Origin: ZC4RG30 sp963726085
GTDB lineage: Bacteria; Pseudomonadota; Gammaproteobacteria; Steroidobacterales; Steroidobacteraceae
Assembly (NCBI GenBank): GCA_963726085.1
Contig: CAVSAR010000001.1
Location: 310,001-374,000 of the forward strand
Reading direction: 5' to 3'
Length of the DNA: 64,000 nucleotides
The notes beneath the pieces were generated by a model, which had not been told where the DNA came from, did no database searches, and worked only from the letters and a program-made list of their open reading frames with translations. The position numbers were made by a program, and so were the translations under genes. Positions 52,080-61,924 of the stretch are shown here, piece after piece; position 1 is the first letter of the stretch, and every line of letters begins with the position of its first letter.

Positions 52080-52947
52080 GTCGCGACCGTATCGCGGACG
52101 CTTTGCCCCTTCACCAACCGGAAGGTTGCACCGCGGCTCCCTGGTTGCCGCGCTGGCCAGCTTCCTCGACGCCCGCGCGCATCGCGGAACGTGGCTGGTC
52201 AGGATCGAGGACCTCGACGCCTCGCGCCGGCAACCCGGCGTGGATCAGTCCATCCTTGCGACCCTTGCATCGCTGCAGATGACCAGCGATGAGCCGGTCA
52301 TTCACCAGTCCGATCGCCTGGAACGCTACGCTGCTGCCCTGGAGCAACTGCGCCGGGCCGGGCTGGCCTACCGCTGCACGTGTTCCCGCAGCGAAACCGG
52401 CGGTGCCTGCTCGGGCCGCTGCCGCGACCATGGCGCCGGCGACGGGCCGGCAGCTTGGCGGCTGCGCTTTGATACCGCAGATGCCGTCGGCTTTCACGAC
52501 CGCGTGCTGGGCCAGCTCAGCTATTCGTGCCGCGAACTGGGCGACCCGGTGATCTACCGGCGCGACGGGGTCCCGGCCTACCAGCTGGCCGTGGTGGTCG
52601 ACGACGCAGCACAGGGCGTCACCGATGTGGTGCGCGGCGCTGACCTGATAGACAGCACGGCCTGGCAGATTCGCCTCGCCGATGCGCTGGGCCTGCTCCC
52701 GCCCCGGTACGCACACGTGCCGCTGGTGGTGGAGCCCGACGGATCCAAGCTCTCCAAGTCCCGCCAGTCCCTGCCCGTCGGCGGCCTGGATCCTGCCGCG
52801 ACCCTGCTGCAATCCCTGCGATTGCTGCGTCAGCAACCGCCTACAGACCTGACCGGCGCTTCGCCCGCCGCGATCCTCAACTGGGCGGTCCACCACTGGG
52901 ACGTGGCCCGCCTGGCGGGGCTTCGAACCGTCGCACTGCCCGCTTAA
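52039..52947 (+). CDS. gluQ: Glutamyl-Q tRNA(Asp) synthetase
   Basis: A 302-residue truncated class I synthetase that puts Glu on queuosine of tRNA-Asp. It has RFAPSPTGRLHRGSL (the HIGH-like site), a zinc site (CTCSRSETGGAC ... CRDH), DVVRGADLIDSTAWQ and KLSKS. There is no anticodon domain. The GTG at 52039 is the only start that precedes RFAPSP, and it overlaps dksA by 41 bases. A queF gene 0.8 kb upstream makes the queuosine precursor, and dksA-gluQ is a common pair. Confidence 0.9.
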   Translation: MKSSTGTGTTATAESRPYRGRFAPSPTGRLHRGSLVAALASFLDARAHRGTWLVRIEDLDASRRQPGVDQSILATLASLQMTSDEPVIHQSDRLERYAAALEQLRRAGLAYRCTCSRSETGGACSGRCRDHGAGDGPAAWRLRFDTADAVGFHDRVLGQLSYSCRELGDPVIYRRDGVPAYQLAVVVDDAAQGVTDVVRGADLIDSTAWQIRLADALGLLPPRYAHVPLVVEPDGSKLSKSRQSLPVGGLDPAATLLQSLRLLRQQPPTDLTGASPAAILNWAVHHWDVARLAGLRTVALPA

Positions 52948-53003
52948 ATGGTCTAATGTAGGCTGCACTTCCGGCTATGCGTGGGTCCCCTCGAGGGTCA
53001 GCG

Positions 53004-53510
53004 ATGAGCGAACCACGGGTCATCAAGAAATATCCCAACCGTCGTCTGTACGACACGGTGGAGAGCCGTTACATCACGCTGGCTGATATCCGGCGGCTGG
53101 TGGTCGACAACGTGGACTTCATCGTGACCGACAAGAAGTCCCAGCAGGACATCACGCGCATGATCCTGCTGCAGGTCATCGCCGAGCAGGAGCATGGCCA
53201 GTCGATACTGAGTCGCGAGTTCCTTTCCCAAGTCATCCGCAGTCACGGGCAGGCAGCCAAGGAAGTGCTGGGCAGCTACCTGGAACAGTCGCTGCGGCTG
53301 TTCAATTCGCAGCAGCGTGAAATCAAGGAACGGATCAAGCAGGTAACCGGCGTGGATTCGCTGGAAACCGCGGCGGCCATGGCCGAACGCAACTACCAGC
53401 GCTGGCGCAGCGTCCAGGACGACATCTTCCGCACCCTGGTGGGTGCGGTCACGGGTCAGCGGCCCCGGGCCGACAACCCGGACTCAGACGGCCGGCCGCA
53501 GGGTTCCTAG
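53004..53510 (+). CDS. phaR: Polyhydroxyalkanoate synthesis regulator PhaR
   Basis: A 168-residue repressor with the PHB accumulation N-terminal domain (VIKKYPNRRLYDTVESRYITLADI) and a C-terminal helical part (VLGSYLEQSLRLFNSQQREIKERIKQV). PhaR binds DNA of phasin genes and releases it when polymer forms. It implies that the cell stores polyhydroxyalkanoate, but no synthase is nearby. The ATG at 53004 has GAGGG upstream. The stop shares a CTAG with the convergent pnp stop. Confidence 0.9.
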   Translation: MSEPRVIKKYPNRRLYDTVESRYITLADIRRLVVDNVDFIVTDKKSQQDITRMILLQVIAEQEHGQSILSREFLSQVIRSHGQAAKEVLGSYLEQSLRLFNSQQREIKERIKQVTGVDSLETAAAMAERNYQRWRSVQDDIFRTLVGAVTGQRPRADNPDSDGRPQGS

Positions 53511-55600
53511 CCGGCCGCGGCGACGTCTCGCATCGACAGGCGCACACGACCCTGGCGGTCGACTTCCAGCACCTTCACGCGCACCACATCGCCCTCGCGC
53601 AGCTTGTCGGCAACGTTCTCGACGCGCTCTTCGGAGATCTGCGAGATATGCACCAGGCCGTCGCGGCCCGGCAGGATGGTCACGAACGCGCCAAAGTCCA
53701 TCAGCCGCGCGACCTTGCCCTCGTAGATGCGGCCGACTTCCACATCGGCGGTAATCAATTCGATGCGCCGCTGCGCCTCGCGACCGGCCGCACCCTGGAC
53801 CGATGCGATCTTGACGGTGCCGTCGTTCTCGATGTCGATGGTGGTGCCGGTTTCCTCGGTGATCTGCCGGATCACCGCGCCGCCCTTGCCGATCACGTCG
53901 CGGATCTTCTCCGGGTCGATCTTCAGGGTGATGATCGAGGGCGCCCATTCGGACATGGTCGCGCGCGGCGTCGCCAGCACCTTGTTCATCTCGCCGAGGA
54001 TATGCAACCGGCCGGCCTGGGCCTGCTCCAGGGCAACCTTCATGATCTCGGGGGTGATGCCCTCGACCTTGATGTCCATCTGCAGGGCGGTAACGCCCTT
54101 GTCGGTACCGGCAACCTTGAAGTCCATGTCGCCCAGGTGATCCTCGTCACCGAGAATATCGGTGATGACCTTGAACCGGGCACCCTCCAGCACCAGGCCC
54201 ATGGCCACGCCAGCCACCGGCGCCTTGATCGGCACGCCCGCATCCATCAGCGCCAGGCTGGTGCCGCAGACACTGGCCATCGAGCTGGAACCGTTGGACT
54301 CCAGGATCTCCGACACCACGCGAATGACGTAGGGGAAATCCTCCATGACCGGTAGCACGGCGCTGATGCCACGGCGCGCGAGGTTGCCATGGCCGATCTC
54401 GCGGCGCTTGGGCGAACCCATCATCCCGGTCTCGCCTACCGAGAACGGAGGAAAGTTGTAATGCAGCATGAACGGCTCGCGACGCTCGCCTTCCAGCGCA
54501 TCAATGATCTGCGCGTCACGCGAGGTGCCCAGGGTGGCCGTGACCAGCGCCTGGGTCTCGCCGCGCGTGAACAGCGCGGAACCATGGGTGCGCGGCAACG
54601 AGCCGACCTTGATGCTGATCGGACGCACGGTCTTGAAGTCGCGGCCGTCGATGCGCGGCTCGCCGTTGAGGATGCGCTGGCGCACGATACGGCTTTCCAG
54701 GTTGTGCAGCTGCGTGCCCACCTGTTCGGCCGTCCACTTGGGCTTGCCATCCGCCTGCGGCACCGCGGCCAGCACTGCGGACTTGATTTCGCCCACCTTG
54801 GTATAGCGCTGCTGCTTTTCGGTGATGCGATAGGCTTCCGACAGTTTCGCCTCGGCGCCGGCGGTCACCAGGTTCACCAGGTCCGCATCGGTAGCCGGCG
54901 CAGCCCACTCCCAGCGCGGCTTGCCCACCTGCTTGACCAGTTCTTCAATGGCGCGGATGGCAACCTGCAGCTGGGCGTGGCCGAAAACCACGGCGCCGAG
55001 CATCACGCTTTCCGACAGGCTGTCGGCTTGCGATTCGACCATGAGCACGCCGCCAGCGGTGCCGGCGACCACCAGGTCCAGGCTCGAGGCCTTGAGGTCG
55101 GTGCGGGTCGGATTCAGGAGGTAGGCGCCATCCTTGTAGCCAACGCGCGCGGCACCGATGGGCCCGGCAAACGGCACCCCTGAAATCGCCAGCGCAGCGG
55201 AAGCGCCAACCAGGGACGGAATATCTGCGGGAATGTCCGGATCCAGCGAGACCACGGTAGCCACGACCTGCACTTCATTGAAGAAGCCGTCCGGGAACAG
55301 CGGGCGGATCGGCCGATCGATGAGGCGCGAAGTCAGGGTTTCGGATTCGCTGGGCCGGCCTTCGCGACGGAAGAAACCGCCGGGGATGCGGCCCGCGGCA
55401 AAGGTCTTTTCCTGGTAGTTCACGGTCAGCGGGAAGAAATCCTTGCCCGGTTGCGCGGCCTTGCGCGCAACGGCGGTGACCAGGACCACGGTATCGCCCA
55501 TCGACACGACCACTGAACCATCTGCTTGGCGGGCAAGTTCACCGGTTTCGATGGTGAGTGTGTGGGAACCGAAGGGGAAAGACTGCTTGGCAATACTCAC
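53507..55600 (-). CDS. pnp: Polyribonucleotide nucleotidyltransferase
   Basis: A 697-residue phosphorolytic 3'-5' exonuclease with two RNase PH domains (ALVTAVARKA..., SSMASVCGTSLALMDAGVPI), a KH domain (IRDVIGKGGAVIRQITEETG) and an S1 domain (VARLMDFGAFVTILPGRDGLVHISQI). It degrades mRNA, often in a complex with RNase E. The GTG at 55600 gives MSIAKQSFPFGSH; a TTG five codons earlier is less likely. rpsO lies 100 bases upstream, as in E. coli. It is convergent with phaR. Confidence 0.97.
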   Translation of the reverse strand: MSIAKQSFPFGSHTLTIETGELARQADGSVVVSMGDTVVLVTAVARKAAQPGKDFFPLTVNYQEKTFAAGRIPGGFFRREGRPSESETLTSRLIDRPIRPLFPDGFFNEVQVVATVVSLDPDIPADIPSLVGASAALAISGVPFAGPIGAARVGYKDGAYLLNPTRTDLKASSLDLVVAGTAGGVLMVESQADSLSESVMLGAVVFGHAQLQVAIRAIEELVKQVGKPRWEWAAPATDADLVNLVTAGAEAKLSEAYRITEKQQRYTKVGEIKSAVLAAVPQADGKPKWTAEQVGTQLHNLESRIVRQRILNGEPRIDGRDFKTVRPISIKVGSLPRTHGSALFTRGETQALVTATLGTSRDAQIIDALEGERREPFMLHYNFPPFSVGETGMMGSPKRREIGHGNLARRGISAVLPVMEDFPYVIRVVSEILESNGSSSMASVCGTSLALMDAGVPIKAPVAGVAMGLVLEGARFKVITDILGDEDHLGDMDFKVAGTDKGVTALQMDIKVEGITPEIMKVALEQAQAGRLHILGEMNKVLATPRATMSEWAPSIITLKIDPEKIRDVIGKGGAVIRQITEETGTTIDIENDGTVKIASVQGAAGREAQRRIELITADVEVGRIYEGKVARLMDFGAFVTILPGRDGLVHISQISEERVENVADKLREGDVVRVKVLEVDRQGRVRLSMRDVAAAG

Positions 55601-55653
55601 GATCGCTGACCTCAACCTGATTGATTTGATTTACACCGGCGCCAGATGGCAAA

Positions 55654-55690
55654 CGGGCCGCGCTGTTCCTTGAAACTGGGGCGCGGCCCG
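55654..55690 (-). terminator. rpsO attenuating hairpin before pnp
   Basis: A perfect 9-pair GC stem (55654-55662 with 55682-55690) with a 19-base loop, 11 bases past the rpsO stop, followed on the minus strand by TTT. In E. coli rpsO a hairpin in the same place ends most transcripts and lets some continue to pnp. Confidence 0.6.
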
Positions 55691-55700
55691 GAGGGGCGAC

Positions 55701-55970
55701 TCAGCGGCGAAGACCCAGCCGCTCGACGACTTCCTGATACTTTTGTGGTTTGGTCGACTTCAGGTAGTCGAGCAGCTTGCGACGCTGATTGACCATCTTC
55801 ACCAGGCCACGCCGGGAAGAATGATCGCGCTTGTGCTCGGTGAAGTGACCACCCAGGCCAGTGATGCGCTCGGACAGCAGCGCGATCTGCACTTCAGGTG
55901 AACCCGTGTCCTGCGGGTCGCGGCCGAACTGTGTCCGGATGCCGCTCTTCTTTTCACTCGATAACGCCAT
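55701..55970 (-). CDS. rpsO: 30S ribosomal protein S15
   Basis: An 89-residue S15 with DTGSPEVQIALLSERI, HFTEHKRDHSSRRGLVKMVNQRRKLLDYLK and the standard length. It binds 16S rRNA early in 30S assembly. It lies between truB (51 bases upstream) and pnp. Confidence 0.97.
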   Translation of the reverse strand: MALSSEKKSGIRTQFGRDPQDTGSPEVQIALLSERITGLGGHFTEHKRDHSSRRGLVKMVNQRRKLLDYLKSTKPQKYQEVVERLGLRR

Positions 55971-56021
55971 GTATGGGCCCTTTTGGAAAGCGCGGCATTC
56001 TAACCGCGCGACCCCCGACCC

Positions 56022-56909
56022 TCAAGCTGTATGTGCGTCTAAATCGTTGAAAAGACGGATCGGCTTTAACCGGCCCTCGCCGTCTGCCTCGCCGATTCCC
56101 AGGAACGGCCCGTCCATGAGGTAGACCCTCACCAGGCCACCGGGAAGGGCCTCTACCGGGGCCACCACCTGCCCATGGCGATAGCGCGCCGCCATTTCCG
56201 GTGGCAGGGTCGCCGCCGGCAAATGTAGCAGCGCAGCATCCGGCGCAAGCAAGGGCACGTCCCCGGGGTGTGCCTCCACCTCGGCGAGGGTCACCATGGC
56301 CTGGCTGAGGAACGGCAGCACCGCGGTCCGCCGCAGCATCACCAGGTGCGCGCAGCTGCCCAGCGCGCGGGCCAGGTCCTCGGCCAGGGTGCGCACGTAG
56401 GTTCCCTTGGAGCAGCGCACCACCAGGCGGGCATCGGCACCGGCCACGTCGAGCAATTGCAAATGGCCAATGACAATTGCACGCGGCGCGCGCTCCACCT
56501 CGAGACCGCGGCGCGCCAGGCGATACAGCGGTTCGCCGTTGCGCTTCAGTGCCGAGTACATGGGCGGAACCTGCGAGAGCGGGCCGGTGAAGCCGGGAAT
56601 GAACTCGCGCAGTGCGTCGGCCAGGTTCGCGGGCACCGCAGCGGTCTCCACCACTGCTCCCTCAAGGTCGCCAGTGGCCGTGCGCGCACCGAAGCGCGCG
56701 GTGAATTCGTAGCACTTGTCGCCATCGAGCAGGAAGCCGGCCACCTTGGTGGCCTCACCCAGGCACACCGGCAACATTCCGGTGGCCAGCGGATCCAGGC
56801 TGCCGGTATGGCCGGCCTTGATGCGGCCGAAAGCGCGGCGCACGCGCTGCACCGCTGCGTTGGAGCTCAATCCCTGCGGCTTGTCCAGCAGCAGGATACC
56901 CTGGCTCAT
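56022..56909 (-). CDS. truB: tRNA pseudouridine-55 synthase
   Basis: A 295-residue pseudouridine synthase making psi55 in the T arm. The catalytic Asp39 is in KAGHTGSLDPLATGML. The thumb and the KGTYVRTLAEDLARALG stretch are present, with a C-terminal PUA-like end. ATGA overlap with rbfA. Standard operon order rimP-nusA-infB-rbfA-truB-rpsO-pnp. Confidence 0.96.
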   Translation of the reverse strand: MSQGILLLDKPQGLSSNAAVQRVRRAFGRIKAGHTGSLDPLATGMLPVCLGEATKVAGFLLDGDKCYEFTARFGARTATGDLEGAVVETAAVPANLADALREFIPGFTGPLSQVPPMYSALKRNGEPLYRLARRGLEVERAPRAIVIGHLQLLDVAGADARLVVRCSKGTYVRTLAEDLARALGSCAHLVMLRRTAVLPFLSQAMVTLAEVEAHPGDVPLLAPDAALLHLPAATLPPEMAARYRHGQVVAPVEALPGGLVRVYLMDGPFLGIGEADGEGRLKPIRLFNDLDAHTA

Positions 56910-57271
56910 GGTTCCGGCTTGTTGGCCGCGCTGATCAGTGCGTTGAGTCGCGCTGCGCGATCGAAGGAATCATCGTGCACGAACTGCAGACGCGGCGCGT
57001 GGCGCAGGCCGACCCGCCGCCCCACCTCCCCGCGCAGGAACCCGGCGGCCGCCTGCAGCCCGGCCAGCAGCTCCGGATGTGCCGTGGCGTCGCCAAAAGG
57101 CACGACATACACCTGTGCCTGGCTCATGTCTGCCGCCAGGGTCACCTGGGTCACGGTGAGCGGACCGACGCGCGGATCCTTGACCTCGCGCGACAGCAGC
57201 GACGCCAGTACGCGCTGCATCTGCGACTCGATGCGCTGCGTCCGACTGTTGCTGGTGCCGCGATCCGCCAT
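56906..57271 (-). CDS. rbfA: 30S ribosome-binding factor A
   Basis: A 121-residue KH-fold factor that helps mature the 16S 5' end. It has QRIESQMQRVLASLLSREVKDPRVG, AQVYVVPFG and VGRRVGLRHAPRLQFVHDDSFD. ATG 57271 has AAAGGG upstream and follows infB by 7 bases; a longer in-frame reading inside infB is spurious. The stop overlaps the truB ATG. Confidence 0.94.
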   Translation of the reverse strand: MADRGTSNSRTQRIESQMQRVLASLLSREVKDPRVGPLTVTQVTLAADMSQAQVYVVPFGDATAHPELLAGLQAAAGFLRGEVGRRVGLRHAPRLQFVHDDSFDRAARLNALISAANKPEP

Positions 57272-57278
57272 GGGCCCT

Positions 57279-59822
57279 TTAGATCGTACGGGCGATTTCC
57301 GTGCGCGAGTAGCACTCGATCTGGTCGCCGGCACGCACGTCCTGGTAGTTCTTGACGCCAATGCCACACTCGGTACCGGCGCGCACCTCGGCCACGTCGT
57401 CCTTGAACCGCCGCAGCGACTCCAGGGCACCTTCGAAGATCACGACGCTGTCGCGCAGCACCCGGATCGGATTGTTGCGCTTCACCGCACCCTCGGTCAC
57501 CAGGCAACCGGCAACGACGCCGAACTTGCTGGAGCGGAACACGTCGCGCACCTGCGCGACGCCGACGATCTGTTCCTTGATCTCCGGCGACAGCAGGCCG
57601 CTCATCATCGCCTTAACGTCGTCGATGGCTTCGTAGATGATGCTGTAGTAGCGCACTTCGGCGCCGGTCTCCTTGACCGCCTCGCGCGCGCTGGCATCAG
57701 CGCGCACGTTGAAGCCGATGATGCGCGCGCCGGATGCCGCCGCCAGCTGCACATCCGAGGCCGTGATGCCGCCAACATTGGCCGCCAGCACCTTGACCTG
57801 GACTTCTTCAGTCGACAGCTTGTTGAGCGCATCACGCAGCGCCTCGGCGCTGCCCTGCACGTCAGTCTTGATGACCACGGCAATGACGCCGGCCTTGGCA
57901 TCCTCGATCTGCGAGAACACATCCTCAGCGGTGGTCCCCTGCCGCGAGATCACCTTGGTGTCGCGGTGCCGGCCCTGGCGGTGCAGCGCGACTTCCCGCG
58001 CCTTGCGATCGCTCTCCAGCACCAGCAGGTCGTCGCCCGCGTTGGGTGCAGCAGTCAGGCCCAGCACTACTACCGGCATCGACGGCGCCGCCGATTCCAC
58101 GGACTTGCCATGCTCATCGAACATCGCGCGCACGCGTCCGGCCTGCGTGCCGGCCAGTATCGGATCACCGACCTTGAGCGTCCCGCGCTTGACCAGCACG
58201 GTGGCCACTGCGCCACGGCCCTTTTCAATGCTGGATTCCACGACGATGCCCGAGGCCAGGCCATCACGCGGTGCCTTCAGTTCCAGCACCTCGGCCTGCA
58301 GCAGGATCGCCTCCAGCAGCTTGTCGATGCCGGTACCGTCCTTGGCCGAGACGTGCACGAACATGTTCGTGCCGCCCCACTCCTCAGAGATCACTTGATA
58401 CTTTGACAGCTCGGTGCGGACCCGCTCGGTGTCCGCATCGGGCTTGTCGATCTTGTTGACCGCCACGACTATCGGCACGCCGGCGGCCTGCGCATGTTGC
58501 ACGGCCTCGATGGTCTGCGGCATGACGCCGTCATCGGCAGCCACTACCAGCACCACCACGTCGGTGGCTTTGGCGCCGCGCGCGCGCATGGCGGTAAACG
58601 CCGCGTGGCCCGGCGTGTCGAGGAACGTGATCATGCCGCGAGGCGTCTCGACGTGGTACGCGCCGATGTGCTGGGTAATGCCGCCGGCCTCGCCGGCCGC
58701 GACCTTGGTGCGCCGGATGTAGTCCAGCAGCGAAGTCTTGCCATGGTCGACGTGGCCCATCACGGTCACCACTGGCGGGCGCGGCAGTTCTGCCGCGGCA
58801 CCCCCGGCGACGCCCTGCAGGTCTTCCTCGATTTCGTTTTCCTTGACCAGCCGCGCCTGGTGGCCCATTTCCTCGATCACCAGCACTGCAGTGTCCTGGT
58901 CGATTGTCTGGTTGATGGTGGCCATTACGCCCAGGCCCATCAGCGTCTTGATGACTTCGTTGGCCTTGATGGCCATGCGGTTGGCCAGCTCGGCCACGGT
59001 GATGGTCTCGCCGACCGGCACTTCGCGCTTCTGCGGCGTCGTGGGCATCTCGAAGCCGTGCTTCTGTTCGCCATCGGCCGCTGTAGGCCGGCCGCGCATG
59101 CGCACCTTCTTCTTCTTCAGGCGCGCGCTGACGTCACCGGCGACATGCAGTTCCTGGCGACCATAACGGGTCGTGGCCGGGACGCCACGCGCCGGCGGCT
59201 CCGCGGCCCGTGGCTCGCTGCGCGGCGGCCGCTCGACTCGCGGCGGTGTCTCGACCCGCGGTGCCTCGGGAGGGGCACGACGCGCCGGCTCGCGGCCGGC
59301 ATCCTCGCGCTCGCGCTGCTCCTGCGCGCGGCGTGCCTCTTCCAGGGCCTTGCTGCGGTTCTGCTCTTCTTCCAGGCGCCGGCGGTTTTCCTGGTCCAGA
59401 CGCTCCGCCTCGCGCCGTTCAGCCTCGGCCTTCTCAGCCTCGACCTGCTGCGCGGCTTCGATTTCGCGCTTCTTCTGATCGGCGATTTCCTGCTGCGCGC
59501 GGTTCTGCTCTTCCAGGACGTCGCGCTTCACGTAGGTGCGCTTGACGCGCACTTCAACGTTGACGGTGCGCGCCCGCCCCAGCGTGCTGGCCATTTTCAG
59601 CTCGGTCTGGGTCTTGCGCTGCAGGGTGATCTTGCGTGGCGATGCGGTCTCGTCCCCGCCGTGGCTGCGACGCAGATGCGTCAGCAACTCCAGCTTGGCC
59701 TCATCGCTGATGACCGCGTCGGCGCCCGACACGGTGATCCCGGCCTGTTCCAGCTGCACCAGCAGCTTGTCTATTGGGACCTTCAGTACTTCAGCAAATT
59801 GCGAGACGGTGACGTCAGCCAT
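57279..59822 (-). CDS. infB: Translation initiation factor IF-2
   Basis: An 847-residue GTPase bringing fMet-tRNA to the 30S subunit. It has an N-terminal IF2N domain (VSQFAEVLKVPIDKLLVQLEQAG) and a long basic, Arg/Glu/Pro-rich helical linker (about 75-255). A second IF2N precedes the G domain (GHVDHGKTS, DTPGH, NKID), domains II and III, and the fMet-binding C-terminal domain (VVAGCLVTEGAVKRNNPIRV). It is 3 bases from nusA and 7 bases from rbfA. Confidence 0.97.
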   Translation of the reverse strand: MADVTVSQFAEVLKVPIDKLLVQLEQAGITVSGADAVISDEAKLELLTHLRRSHGGDETASPRKITLQRKTQTELKMASTLGRARTVNVEVRVKRTYVKRDVLEEQNRAQQEIADQKKREIEAAQQVEAEKAEAERREAERLDQENRRRLEEEQNRSKALEEARRAQEQREREDAGREPARRAPPEAPRVETPPRVERPPRSEPRAAEPPARGVPATTRYGRQELHVAGDVSARLKKKKVRMRGRPTAADGEQKHGFEMPTTPQKREVPVGETITVAELANRMAIKANEVIKTLMGLGVMATINQTIDQDTAVLVIEEMGHQARLVKENEIEEDLQGVAGGAAAELPRPPVVTVMGHVDHGKTSLLDYIRRTKVAAGEAGGITQHIGAYHVETPRGMITFLDTPGHAAFTAMRARGAKATDVVVLVVAADDGVMPQTIEAVQHAQAAGVPIVVAVNKIDKPDADTERVRTELSKYQVISEEWGGTNMFVHVSAKDGTGIDKLLEAILLQAEVLELKAPRDGLASGIVVESSIEKGRGAVATVLVKRGTLKVGDPILAGTQAGRVRAMFDEHGKSVESAAPSMPVVVLGLTAAPNAGDDLLVLESDRKAREVALHRQGRHRDTKVISRQGTTAEDVFSQIEDAKAGVIAVVIKTDVQGSAEALRDALNKLSTEEVQVKVLAANVGGITASDVQLAAASGARIIGFNVRADASAREAVKETGAEVRYYSIIYEAIDDVKAMMSGLLSPEIKEQIVGVAQVRDVFRSSKFGVVAGCLVTEGAVKRNNPIRVLRDSVVIFEGALESLRRFKDDVAEVRAGTECGIGVKNYQDVRAGDQIECYSRTEIARTI

Positions 59823-59825
59823 GGA

Positions 59826-61316
59826 TTACCCCTGAAACCAATGCTCACGCGCTTTCATGATCAGTGCACCGGCGCCCTGCTCATCCAGCCCATCGATATC
59901 CGCCAGATCGTCCACGGCCTGTTCGGCCAGCTGCTCGCGGGTGCGCACGCCGCGCCGCGCCAGCTCCAGTGCCAGGTCCGGGTTCATCCCGGTCAGCGCC
60001 AGCAGGTCGTCGGCAGGCATGGTGCTCTCCATGCTCTCTTCGCTGGCAATGGCCTGCGTGAGCAGCACGTCGCGGGCGCGGTTGCGCAGTTCCTTGACCA
60101 TTTCCTCGTCAAACTCAGCGATGGACGCCAGTTCGCTCACTGGCACGTAGGCCAGCTCTTCTATGGTCGAGAAGCCTTCCTGCGCCAGGATGGTGGCCAC
60201 ATCCTCGCCCACATCCAGTGACTTCATGAACATCTGTACCAGGCGCGACGCTTCCGATTCGCTCTTGGCCTCGGCATCGGACTCGGTCATTACGTTCAGT
60301 TCCCAGCCCGTGAGCTGGCTGGCAAGACGGATGTTCTGGCCGCCGCGACCAATGGCCTGCGACAGCTTTTCCTCGGCCACCGCGATGTCCATGCTGTGGG
60401 AATCCTCATCCACCACGATGGACTGCACCTCGGCCGGCGACATCGCGTTGATAACAAACTGGGCCGGATTGGCGTCATAAGGGATGATATCGACCCGTTC
60501 GCCGGCGATCTCATTGGACACTGCCTGAACGCGCGAACCACGCATGCCCACGCAGGCGCCGACCGGATCGATCCGCGGTTCATTGCTGCGCACCGCGATC
60601 TTGGCGCGCACGCCCGGATCGCGCGCCGCGCCCAGGATCTCAATGGTGCCCTGCCCGACTTCCGGCACTTCCAGCTTAAACAGCTCGACCAGGAATTCCG
60701 GCGCGGTGCGCGACAGGAACAACTGCGGCCCGCGCGGCTCGGGCCGCACGTCCTTGAGGAATGCCTTGACGCGGTCCTGCGGCTTGAGCGCTTCGCGCAG
60801 GATCAGGTCGCTGCGCGAGATAAAGCCCTCGGCATTGCCGCCAAGATCCACGAACACGCCATTACGATCGACCCGCTTGACCACGCCGCTGACCAGCGTA
60901 TTGACCCGGTCCTGGAACTGCTCGATGACCTGGGCGCGTTCGGCCTCGCGCACCTTCTGCACCATGACCTGCTTGGCCTGCTGGGCGGCGATGCGGCCGA
61001 ACACCACCGACTCGATGGGCTGCTCGACGAAGCCACCCGGCTCGGCGTCCTTGTCCAGGTCCAGTGCGTCTTCCAGGCGCAATTCGCGATCCGGGGTCTC
61101 CATTTCCCGCGAGTCATCGGCAAACACCTTCCAGCGACGAAAGGTGTCGTAGTCGCCGCTCTTGCGGTTAATGGCAACCCGCACGTCCCATTCCTCGCCG
61201 TGCTTCTTGCGCGTGGCCGCGGCCAGCGCAGCCTCCAGCGCCTCAAAAATAATTTCCTTGTCGACGCCCTTCTCGTTGGAGACGGCATCGACAACCATCA
61301 GGATTTCTTTGTTCAT
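59826..61316 (-). CDS. nusA: Transcription termination/antitermination factor NusA
   Basis: A 496-residue RNA polymerase partner. It has the N-terminal domain, S1 (VKRVDRNGVFVDLGGNAEGFI), KH1 and KH2 (RVQAVSNEIAGERVDIIPYD; IGRGGQNIRLASQLTGWEL) and two acidic C-terminal repeats (residues 365-430 and 440-496). The ATG at 61316 gives MNKEIL, with AGGTA upstream. It follows rimP by 10 bases and precedes infB by 3. Confidence 0.96.
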   Translation of the reverse strand: MNKEILMVVDAVSNEKGVDKEIIFEALEAALAAATRKKHGEEWDVRVAINRKSGDYDTFRRWKVFADDSREMETPDRELRLEDALDLDKDAEPGGFVEQPIESVVFGRIAAQQAKQVMVQKVREAERAQVIEQFQDRVNTLVSGVVKRVDRNGVFVDLGGNAEGFISRSDLILREALKPQDRVKAFLKDVRPEPRGPQLFLSRTAPEFLVELFKLEVPEVGQGTIEILGAARDPGVRAKIAVRSNEPRIDPVGACVGMRGSRVQAVSNEIAGERVDIIPYDANPAQFVINAMSPAEVQSIVVDEDSHSMDIAVAEEKLSQAIGRGGQNIRLASQLTGWELNVMTESDAEAKSESEASRLVQMFMKSLDVGEDVATILAQEGFSTIEELAYVPVSELASIAEFDEEMVKELRNRARDVLLTQAIASEESMESTMPADDLLALTGMNPDLALELARRGVRTREQLAEQAVDDLADIDGLDEQGAGALIMKAREHWFQG

Positions 61317-61326
61317 CACTACTTAC

Positions 61327-61872
61327 CTACCTTCGCCCCTCGAGGCGCGACCAGTCGGGCGCGAGACGGGTCTTGCCGATCTCGCCGTATCCCGCCTGCA
61401 CTGCCTCACCATCCACCAGCATTTCGATACCTTCCGCATCCGCCCGCAGCAGGTCGCCCGTGTACCGGCGACGACCATTGCGCGGCGCGACCAACTCCAC
61501 GTGCACCCGCTGTCCGACATGGCGCAGATAGTGCGCCGTCGTACGCAGGATCCGGTCAGCCCCAGGTGACGACACCTCCAGGGTGTACGGAACCGCGATC
61601 GGATCCTCCACATCCAGCAGCGCCGACAGCTCCCGGCTGACGCGCTCACAATCCTCGACACCGATGCCATCGAAGGCGCGCGTGTCCGGTCCATCGCCCT
61701 CGGCCTTGTCCAGCGCCGCCGCGGCTTCAGGACTCATCCGGCCATCCGGCCAGTCTATGTAAACCCGCACCGTGGCCTGCGATCGCGTGGCCGCGTACTC
61801 GATGTCCACCAGCTCATATCCCAACCGGGTCAGCAGCGGCTCGGCCAGCAATATCAGGCGCTCGCGCAACAT
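61327..61872 (-). CDS. rimP: Ribosome maturation factor RimP, with an insertion
   Basis: A 181-residue 30S assembly factor with LGYELVDIEYA, EDCERVSRELSALLDVEDPI and YTLEVSSPGADRIL. It is about 30 residues longer than E. coli RimP, mostly from an Ala/Gly/Asp insertion of about 25 residues between YIDWPDG and GVEDCERV. GAGGAG lies just before the ATG at 61872. It leads the nusA-infB operon. The tRNA gene often found upstream of rimP is absent here. Confidence 0.94.
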   Translation of the reverse strand: MLRERLILLAEPLLTRLGYELVDIEYAATRSQATVRVYIDWPDGRMSPEAAAALDKAEGDGPDTRAFDGIGVEDCERVSRELSALLDVEDPIAVPYTLEVSSPGADRILRTTAHYLRHVGQRVHVELVAPRNGRRRYTGDLLRADAEGIEMLVDGEAVQAGYGEIGKTRLAPDWSRLEGRR

Positions 61873-61924
61873 GGCTCCTCAGCAATCTCGCGCCAAAACC
61901 AGACCCCAAAACCCAGCGCTTGAA

